NCBI RefSeq assembly: GCF_026540895.1
Contig: NZ_JALNUR010000024.1
Location: 1 to 51,158 of the forward strand
DNA length: 51,158 nt
Direction of reading: 5' to 3'
Origin: Sphingomonas sp. GM_Shp_1
Lineage (GTDB): Bacteria; Pseudomonadota; Alphaproteobacteria; Sphingomonadales; Sphingomonadaceae
The notes under the pieces were generated by a model. It did not search any database and was not told where the DNA came from. It worked only from the letters and a program-made list of their open reading frames with translations. The first letter of the stretch is position 1, and every line of letters starts with the position of its first letter. Below, one piece after another: positions 45,427 through 51,158 of this stretch. The position numbers were made by a program, and so were the translations under genes.

Positions 45427-48386
45427 TACTTCTGTTTCGGCACCACCTTCACCGACCAGTCCGTATCGGGCCGCAGGAAGCGCGCCGCGACCGCCTGCAA
45501 ATCCGCCGGACCGATCGAGACGAAGTCCTGCGCCAGCCGCTTGGTCGCCTCGACCCGTTGCGGGTCATAGGCCGCCCCGGCCAGACGCTGCATCCAGAAC
45601 TGGTTGCCCGAGGCCATGCGCGCCAGACGCTGCGCCATGGGCCGCTTGATCCGTTGCAACTCGTCCGCGCCGATCGGGTTGGCGGCCAGGTCAGCGGCGA
45701 TGGCGCGCGCGGTGGTCAGGAAGAAGTCGACCTTGTCGGGCGCGACCATGCCGATCGCGATCATCCGCCCACCACTGGGTAGCCCGACCGGCCATTGGCT
45801 GGCGACCTGCGGGCTGTAGCTCGCCCCCGCCTTCGAACGGAGCTGGTCCATCAGCCGGTCGGAAAAGACCTGTGCCAGCACGTCCAGCCGGTTGCGGATA
45901 CGGTCGTCCGCCGATCCGCCGCCGGTCGGCCAGACGATCACCGCCGCCGCCTGGTCGGCGGGGCCGGTATGGGTGCGCACCACCGGGGTCGTGACATGCG
46001 CGGGGAAGCGGACCGGCGGCACCGGCCCCACGGTCGCGGGCCGTGCCGGGATCGCGCCGAAGCTGTTCGCCACCGCCGCGATCGCCTCGTCCGACTTCAC
46101 GTCGCCGAAGACCGAAACCTCGATCGGCCCTGTGGCAAGCAGCGGCGCCCAGAGCGCCTTGAAGGATTCGGGCGTGGTCGCCTGGATGGCCGCGCGCGGC
46201 GGGGTGCCCCAGCGCGGATCGCCGTCGCGCAGCAACCGTTCCAGATCATGGCCCAGCACCCCGTCGGGCGAGGCGTCGAACCCGTCATAGCCCGCCAGCA
46301 TCGCCGCCTTGGCCCGATTGACCGGTGCGGCGTCCCAGCGCGGCGCGACCAGCTTGGCCGCCATCAGCTTCAGATTGTCCGCATAGTCGCCGGGCGAACT
46401 GAGCGCGTTGAAGGAAAAGGCATCGTCGTCGATATCGAAGTCCATCCCCATACGCCGCCCGGCGGTCAGCCGGTCGAGGTCGCCCTGGTCGAACTTGCCG
46501 ACGCCACCCGCGACCAGCGCGAGATCGGCCGCCCAAGCGGGGCTCTCCCGGTCGGCCGGAAGCGCATTATAGCCCCGCCCGAACCGCGCACGTAGATAGA
46601 CGCGCCCCGTCTCCCCGTCATTGGCGAGCAGCAGCAACCGCGTGCCGTTGGCGAAGGTGATCTTCTCCACCCCCAGCTCGTCGACCTTCTCGCGCGACAC
46701 GACCTTGCCGGGCGTGCCCAGCCTGGGGAGCTGCGCAAAGCTGATATTGCCCTGGCGACGACGATTTTCCGCCAGCGGACGGACATCGGCCTTCAGCGCG
46801 GCGGTCAGGCGCGCCACCGCGTCCGGCTCCGGCGTGCGGGTGTTCACCAGCGCGCGGGTCGCCGTCCCCTGGAATATCTTCTGAGTGGAGGCGAGCACCG
46901 AGTCCGGCGTGAACATCTTCTTGTCGATCGCCTGGCGCAGGATCTGATAGCTCGTCTCGGGCGCGGTCACCGTCTCGCGGATGTCGAGCGCGCCGACCAT
47001 GTCGTCGGCCTGCTTGGCCCCCGCCTCCACCCGCGCGGTGTCGACCTGGGTGCGCAGGATCGCATCGTAATCGGCGAGTTCGCGGTCGATCTCGGCCTGG
47101 GTCGGCTTGGTCGCCATGGCGGAGGCGATGACCGCGCGCACGTCCTTCAGCGCGGCTTCCCAATTGTCGCCGATCGGTATGACATTGACGGTGGTCACAT
47201 TGGCCGAGCGCGACACGTCGTCCAGCGCGACGCTGGCCTGAAGGAAGCTGCCCCCTGCCCGCGCGCGATTCTCCAGACGGCGGCTGATCAGCCGCGCGGC
47301 GACCATGTCGACCATCCGCTTCTGGTTGAAGATCGCGGTATCGTCCTGATATTTCCAGGGACGCAGCACCGCCATCGCCACCACCGGCGGGATCGCCGGT
47401 TCGACCAGCGCGCCCGCGACGGCGGCATCCGCCTTGGGGCTGCCGAAATCGGGGGCGGGCGGCTTGGGACCGACGCCCTGCCAGTCGCCGAAATTCTTGG
47501 CGACCAGCCGCGCGAACAGCAGCGGGTCGAGATCGCCCGAGATGATCACCACCGTATTTTCGGGGCGATACCAGCGGTCATGGAAAGCGCGCACGCTGTC
47601 GGGCGTCGCGGCCTCCAGCGTCTTGAGCTGGCCGATCGGCGACCGCTCGGCCAGCGGCTGTCCGGCGAAGAAGGTCTCGCGCAGCTTGTCCGAATACCGG
47701 ACCTGCGGCCCCGGCTGTTCGCGCCGCTCGGCCAGCACGACGGGCCGCTCGGCATTCAGCGCCTCGCTGGTCATCGACGGCGCGGACATCATGCCCGCGA
47801 GGATCTTCAGGCTCTCGTCCAGCCCCTGCTCGGTCGCGCCGGGCAGATCGAGTTGATAGACGGTCTGGGTCGGCGTGGTGGAGGCGTTGGAGTCCGAACC
47901 GAAGGTCGCGCCCAGACGCTGCCAGATGCGCTTGGCCTCGCCATCGGGCACATGCTGCGAACCGCGGAAGGACAGATGCTCGATCAGATGCGCGAAGCCG
48001 CGCTCCGAATCGCTTTCGTTGAGTGAACCGGCGTCGATCCGCACCCGGACCGCCACCTGCCCCGGCGGCACGCCGTTGCGCCGCACGGCATAGCGCAGGC
48101 CGTTCGGCAGGGTGCCGAACTTCCATGCCTTGTCCTGCGGCAGGTCGGAATCCTTGTAGAGCCACGGGCTCTGGTCGACGCCCGGTATCGGCGGCAGCGG
48201 GGCGAGCGGATCGCGCGCCGTCTGCTGCTGGGGCGCGGTCGCCACGGTGGCGGGGACCGGCATACCCTGCGGGACCGATGGGTCCTGGGGCCGGTCGGTC
48301 CGGGGAGCCTGACCGATGACGGGAAGTGCCAGTCCGAGAAGGACCGGCAGGGCAAGACAGCGCATTGCGCGGGACGGAAACGCCAT
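45426..48386 (-). CDS. secreted tandem M16 zinc protease, second paralogue
   Basis: A 986-residue protein with an N-terminal signal (hydrophobic from about 9 to 26, ending VIGQA), a Pro/Gln/Ala-rich linker to about residue 75 and two M16 units. The first unit has HLIEH at 133-137 (zinc ligands H133, H137; E136 catalytic) and a downstream Glu region. The second unit lacks the motif. It is only distantly like the M16 at 2987. The ATG at 48386 follows AGAGGGGGA; the ATG at 48365 is the alternative. It probably degrades peptides in the periplasm. Confidence 0.92.
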   Translation of the reverse strand: MAFPSRAMRCLALPVLLGLALPVIGQAPRTDRPQDPSVPQGMPVPATVATAPQQQTARDPLAPLPPIPGVDQSPWLYKDSDLPQDKAWKFGTLPNGLRYAVRRNGVPPGQVAVRVRIDAGSLNESDSERGFAHLIEHLSFRGSQHVPDGEAKRIWQRLGATFGSDSNASTTPTQTVYQLDLPGATEQGLDESLKILAGMMSAPSMTSEALNAERPVVLAERREQPGPQVRYSDKLRETFFAGQPLAERSPIGQLKTLEAATPDSVRAFHDRWYRPENTVVIISGDLDPLLFARLVAKNFGDWQGVGPKPPAPDFGSPKADAAVAGALVEPAIPPVVAMAVLRPWKYQDDTAIFNQKRMVDMVAARLISRRLENRARAGGSFLQASVALDDVSRSANVTTVNVIPIGDNWEAALKDVRAVIASAMATKPTQAEIDRELADYDAILRTQVDTARVEAGAKQADDMVGALDIRETVTAPETSYQILRQAIDKKMFTPDSVLASTQKIFQGTATRALVNTRTPEPDAVARLTAALKADVRPLAENRRRQGNISFAQLPRLGTPGKVVSREKVDELGVEKITFANGTRLLLLANDGETGRVYLRARFGRGYNALPADRESPAWAADLALVAGGVGKFDQGDLDRLTAGRRMGMDFDIDDDAFSFNALSSPGDYADNLKLMAAKLVAPRWDAAPVNRAKAAMLAGYDGFDASPDGVLGHDLERLLRDGDPRWGTPPRAAIQATTPESFKALWAPLLATGPIEVSVFGDVKSDEAIAAVANSFGAIPARPATVGPVPPVRFPAHVTTPVVRTHTGPADQAAAVIVWPTGGGSADDRIRNRLDVLAQVFSDRLMDQLRSKAGASYSPQVASQWPVGLPSGGRMIAIGMVAPDKVDFFLTTARAIAADLAANPIGADELQRIKRPMAQRLARMASGNQFWMQRLAGAAYDPQRVEATKRLAQDFVSIGPADLQAVAARFLRPDTDWSVKVVPKQK

Positions 48387-48793
48387 TCCCCCTCTTAACC
48401 CGTGGCCCGCCGCTTCGCCAGCCGCCCCTAAATTGCCCCAAAGCGCCTTGATCGCGCCGCGCCGCCGGCCGCCGCGCCATCATTTGGGCGCACTATGCGC
48501 TTAGGGCGATGTCACTGATCCTGCATGACAAGGGCCCGTCAAAGGCCCGGATGCGGGAGCAGGCCGGGGATGTACGGAACGTGATGACCAAGTCGATGAA
48601 TGCCGGTGCCCGGCGTCGGGCATCGGACACAATATGGCATGAATCGGGCGAAACCGATGGCGATGGACCGATGCCCGCCGCGCGGCCGTTGCGTAGCGAT
48701 TCGGGCCGGGTCGAGCGTATCGCGACCTTGGTTCCGCCGCCTGTCGCCGGACCCGGCGCCGGTACCGTTTCTCCCGGCCCGACCGGCGGCGCG
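48387..48793. other. 407-base divergent intergenic region
   Basis: This region separates the minus-strand M16 gene from the hydroxylase-like gene. An in-frame extension of the hydroxylase back to an ATG at 48509 is open but has poor third-position GC and low-complexity content (PPPVAGPGAG), unlike real genes here, so I treat it as non-coding. It should hold both promoters; no clear motif is seen. Confidence 0.5.
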
Positions 48794-49363
48794 ATGCTCC
48801 ACCGGTTCAGCCGCCTGCTCGACGGGCTGATCGCGTTCCATTCGCTGGCCTCCACCGATCCCGTTCTCGACGTTCGCGACTTCCCCTGGACCGCCGGCCT
48901 GCGCCGCGAATGGGCCGCGATTCGCGCCGAGGCGGTGGCGATGGCGCCCTCCGGCCTGATGCCGCTCTGGCAGGACGGCGGGGCGGTGGCCGTCCGTGCG
49001 GCGGGGTGCCCGCGCACCCTGGCGGCGCTTCGGGCGATCCCCGGCCTGTACGACGCCGCCTTCGCCTCGCTCGCGCCGGATGCGCATATCCCGGCACGGC
49101 GCGGCGCGACCAAGGGTCTGATCACCTGTCACCTCGGACTGGTCGTCCCGCGCGACGGCGGGGCGCGGATGCGCGTCCGCGATCGCATCCTCCGCTGGGC
49201 GGAGGGCGAGACGCTGATCTTCGACGACAGCTTCGATCACGAGATCCACAACGACGCCGCAGGACAGCGAATCGTCCTGCGCATCCGCTTCGCCCGTCCG
49301 CTGCGACAGCCGGGGCAATGGGTGGCGGAGGCGGTGCTGCGGTTGTTGCGGGGGCGGATCTGA
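48794..49363 (+). CDS. aspartyl/asparaginyl beta-hydroxylase family protein
   Basis: A 189-residue 2-oxoglutarate/iron oxygenase. Residues H113 (CHLGLVVP) and H149 (DDSFDHEIHN) match the two iron-ligand histidines of the AspH family, which lacks the usual acidic ligand, and HIPARRGATKG precedes the first. The ATG at 48794 places the domain after about 25 residues, as in relatives; longer starts at 48671 and 48509 are open. The substrate is unknown; lipid or peptide hydroxylation both occur in the family. Confidence 0.8.
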   Translation: MLHRFSRLLDGLIAFHSLASTDPVLDVRDFPWTAGLRREWAAIRAEAVAMAPSGLMPLWQDGGAVAVRAAGCPRTLAALRAIPGLYDAAFASLAPDAHIPARRGATKGLITCHLGLVVPRDGGARMRVRDRILRWAEGETLIFDDSFDHEIHNDAAGQRIVLRIRFARPLRQPGQWVAEAVLRLLRGRI

Positions 49364-49367
49364 TCCG

Positions 49368-49390
49368 ATCCTCCCCGGACCGGGGAGGAT
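49368..49390. repeat. family A half-element hairpin (copy A6)
   Basis: ATCCTCCCCGGACCGGGGAGGAT is a single near-perfect hairpin just after the hydroxylase stop. It is the end hairpin of the family A repeats. Confidence 0.72.
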
Positions 49391-49485
49391 TTTGCCGAAC
49401 CGCCCAGCCCCAGGTTGCACGCTGGAAACGCATCCTTTCCCGTGTCCCGCTTGATCCCCGCCGCCGCCCGCGCCACATGGGGGCC

Positions 49486-50058
49486 ATGCTGATCGAGACC
49501 GAACCCACGCCCAACCCAGCGACGCTGAAGTTCCTGCCCGGCCGCAAGGTGATGGACAGCGGAACCCGCGACTTCGCCTCCCCCGAGGAAGCCGGTGCCA
49601 GCCCGCTGGCCGAGGCGATCTTCAACTTAGGCGACGTGACCGGCGTGTTCTTCGGTCGCGACTTCGTCTCGGTCACGATCGCGCCGGGGGCCGAATGGTC
49701 GGACGTGAAGCCCGATGTGCTGGGTATCCTGCTCGATCATTTCTCGGCGCAGATGCCGCTGTTCAAGCAGGGCGCGGCGGACTTCGCGGTGCCGGGCGAG
49801 GAAGAGACCTTCACCGACGATCCCGAGGATGCCGACATCGTCGCGCAGATCCGCGAGCTGATCGAAACCCGCGTGCGACCCGCCGTCGCCAATGACGGTG
49901 GCGATATCGTCTATCGCGGCTTCGACAAGGGCAAGGTCTTCCTGAAGATGCAGGGCGCCTGCGCCGGTTGCCCCTCGTCCACCGCGACGTTGAAGAACGG
50001 CATCGAGCAGTTGTTGCGCCATTATGTCCCGGAAGTCACCGAAGTGAGGGCCGTCTGA
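49486..50058 (+). CDS. NfuA-like iron-sulphur cluster carrier
   Basis: A 190-residue protein with an N-terminal Nfu_N domain (ETEPTPNPATLKFLPG) and a C-terminal NifU-like domain carrying C159-x-x-C162 in GACAGCPSS, which binds a bridging 4Fe-4S cluster between two chains for delivery to enzymes. The ATG at 49486 begins the conserved domain; 49477 is possible. Its stop overlaps the ATG of the next gene (TGATG). Confidence 0.93.
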   Translation: MLIETEPTPNPATLKFLPGRKVMDSGTRDFASPEEAGASPLAEAIFNLGDVTGVFFGRDFVSVTIAPGAEWSDVKPDVLGILLDHFSAQMPLFKQGAADFAVPGEEETFTDDPEDADIVAQIRELIETRVRPAVANDGGDIVYRGFDKGKVFLKMQGACAGCPSSTATLKNGIEQLLRHYVPEVTEVRAV

Positions 50059-50648
50059 TGAACCCGATCGACGACGCCAGCCTGGACCGGCTGTTCCGCG
50101 AGGGGCGCACCTTCAACCATTATCTCGACAAGCCCGTGGGCGAGGACGAGATCCGGGCGCTCTGGGACCTGGTGAAGATGCCCCCGACCTCGACCAACCA
50201 GAGCCCCGCGCGGCTGGTCTGGTGCCTGAGCCAGGAGGCGAAGGACAAGCTCGCCGATTGCGCCAGCGGCAGCAATGCCGAGAAGATCCGCGCCGCTCCC
50301 GCCACCGTGATCATCGGCATGGACGTGAATTTCCACGAATATCTGCCGCAGCTATTCCCGCATGTGGATGCCAAGAGCTGGTTCGACGGCAATACCGAGC
50401 TGCGCGAGGCATCGGCCTTCCGCAACAGTTCGCTTCAGGGGGCCTATCTGATCCTCGCCGCGCGCGCACTGGGGCTGGATACGGGGCCGATGTCGGGCTT
50501 CGATCAGGGTGCGGTGGACAAGGCCTTCTTCGCCGACCAGCCGGGCGTGCGGTCCAACTTCATCGCGACCATCGGCTATGGCGACCGCAGCACGCTGCAC
50601 CCGCGCAATCCGCGCCTGGCGTTCGAACAAGCCAACCGGATCGTCTGA
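50058..50648 (+). CDS. RutE-like nitroreductase family protein (probable malonic semialdehyde reductase)
   Basis: A 196-residue flavin reductase with the family blocks FNHYLDKPV, MPPTSTNQSPARLVW, RNSSLQGAYLILAARALGLDTGPMSGFD and FIATIGYGD. RutE-type enzymes reduce malonic semialdehyde to 3-hydroxypropionate in uracil breakdown, but this homologue stands next to nfuA and tsaB rather than rut genes, so its true substrate is open. It overlaps the nfu stop by one base. Confidence 0.88.
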   Translation: MNPIDDASLDRLFREGRTFNHYLDKPVGEDEIRALWDLVKMPPTSTNQSPARLVWCLSQEAKDKLADCASGSNAEKIRAAPATVIIGMDVNFHEYLPQLFPHVDAKSWFDGNTELREASAFRNSSLQGAYLILAARALGLDTGPMSGFDQGAVDKAFFADQPGVRSNFIATIGYGDRSTLHPRNPRLAFEQANRIV

Positions 50649-50656
50649 GCCGTCTC

Positions 50657-51158
50657 TTGCGCACGCTGGTCATCGACACCGCCACCGCCGCCTGCTCGGT
50701 CGCCCTGCTCGACGGCAACCGGGTGATCGCCCGCGCGCATGACGTGGTCGGGCGCGGTCATGCCGAAAAGCTGGTGCCGATGATCGCGGCCCTGCCGGAC
50801 GGCGGGCGGGCGGAGCGTATCCTGGTCGATTGCGGACCGGGCAGCTTCACCGGCATCCGCGTCGGCATCGCCGCCGCGCGCGGACTGGCGCTCGGTTGGG
50901 GGGTGAGTGCGTCGGGCTACAACTCGCTGGCGCTGGTCGCCGCCGCCTTCTTCGCGGGCGTGCCGGACGAGAGCGTCTCGGTCGTGCTGGAGGGCGGGCA
51001 TGGCGAGGTCTTCGTACAGGCTTTCGCCCGCGATCTGACGCCGGTCACCCCCTTCGCCTCGATGAAGCCCGAGGCGGCGCTGGCGTCGCTCGAGGGGCGG
51101 ACGGCGGTCGGCAACGGCGTGCGCTGGCTGACCGCGCTGGACGCCGACCTGGCGGTGG
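50657..51158 (+). CDS. tsaB: tRNA threonylcarbamoyladenosine biosynthesis protein TsaB (N-terminal part)
   Basis: The frame runs open from TTG 50657 to the window end (167 codons). The N-terminal RTLVIDTATAACSVALL and the block GPGSFTGIRVGIAAARGLALG are the hallmark sequences of TsaB, the partner of TsaD in making t6A37 of tRNAs. The start lies eight bases after the RutE-like stop. The C-terminus lies beyond the window. Confidence 0.92.
   Translation, partial: MRTLVIDTATAACSVALLDGNRVIARAHDVVGRGHAEKLVPMIAALPDGGRAERILVDCGPGSFTGIRVGIAAARGLALGWGVSASGYNSLALVAAAFFAGVPDESVSVVLEGGHGEVFVQAFARDLTPVTPFASMKPEAALASLEGRTAVGNGVRWLTALDADLAV

Noticed and set aside
48509..48793. 95-residue N-terminal extension of the hydroxylase-like gene
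   Set aside because: Low third-position GC, low-complexity sequence and no conserved block; the domain fits a start at 48794.

Overview
The window is about 51 kb of GC-rich, densely packed chromosomal DNA from an alphaproteobacterium, most likely a member of the Sphingomonadaceae such as Sphingomonas. This rests on very high third-position GC, the hisZ-purA and serC-serA pairs, nfu followed by a RutE-like reductase and tsaB, and the dispersed intergenic palindromes built on TTCGACTTCGCTCAGG. It reads as core chromosome with small accessory pockets. I found no transposase, phage gene, CRISPR array, rRNA or tRNA gene. Many genes start with GTG or TTG and overlap the stop of the previous gene by 1-4 bases (GTGA, ATGA, TGATG), so translational coupling is common.

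Layout. 1-5839 (+): end of a basic-tailed protein, queA, an EF-hand protein, tgt, a small membrane protein and a tandem M16 metalloprotease. 5840-6452: two families of repeats. 6453-11647: a SleB-type wall hydrolase (+), then a small secreted protein, a glycine-zipper lipoprotein and uvrA (all -); uvrA has an alphaproteobacterial LexA box just upstream. 11797-13308: S10 carboxypeptidase. 13515-17331: a hydroxyproline catabolic island (M24 prolidase-like peptidase, 4-hydroxyproline 2-epimerase, DadA-like oxidoreductase) whose two promoter regions carry the same CCGTATACGA palindrome. 17328-18092: two small hypothetical genes. 18208-21594: SMC. 21817-24160 (-): pdxH, a YiiP/FieF-type metal exporter and a PhzF-like protein, overlapping end to end. 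24312-27658 (+): a fused ATP-grasp/alpha-E protein coupled to a transglutaminase-like protein, a probable peptide-ligase system of unknown product. 27966-31047: a small hydrophilic protein, a CbpA-like DnaJ, a YihY membrane protein and fabI. 31257-32866: GNAT acetyltransferase and aroC. 32930-33346: a secreted Thr/Gly/Ser-rich protein with a textbook EcfG-type general-stress promoter.

33545-39383 (-): serC, serA, a DUF559 endonuclease-like gene, hisZ and purA (amino-acid and purine biosynthesis). A leader in front of serC has the position and gene context of the serC RNA motif. 39680-41263 (+): extensin-like lipoprotein and a LOG-family protein, with a strong terminator. 41589-48386 (-): secreted GH51 arabinofuranosidase, typA/bipA and a second tandem M16 protease. 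48794-51158 (+): aspartyl/asparaginyl beta-hydroxylase-like protein, NfuA-like Fe-S carrier, RutE-like reductase and the start of tsaB.

Most interesting points: the hydroxyproline island with its shared operator; the ATP-grasp/alpha-E/transglutaminase pair; three single-gene regulatory sites (LexA box at uvrA, EcfG promoter at 32872, serC leader); a triple 11-bp direct repeat in the small-protein/dnaJ divergent region; and at least five families of intergenic palindromic repeats. I do not see a clearly unprecedented system. The transglutaminase/ATP-grasp pair and the hydroxyproline regulon are the nearest to it.
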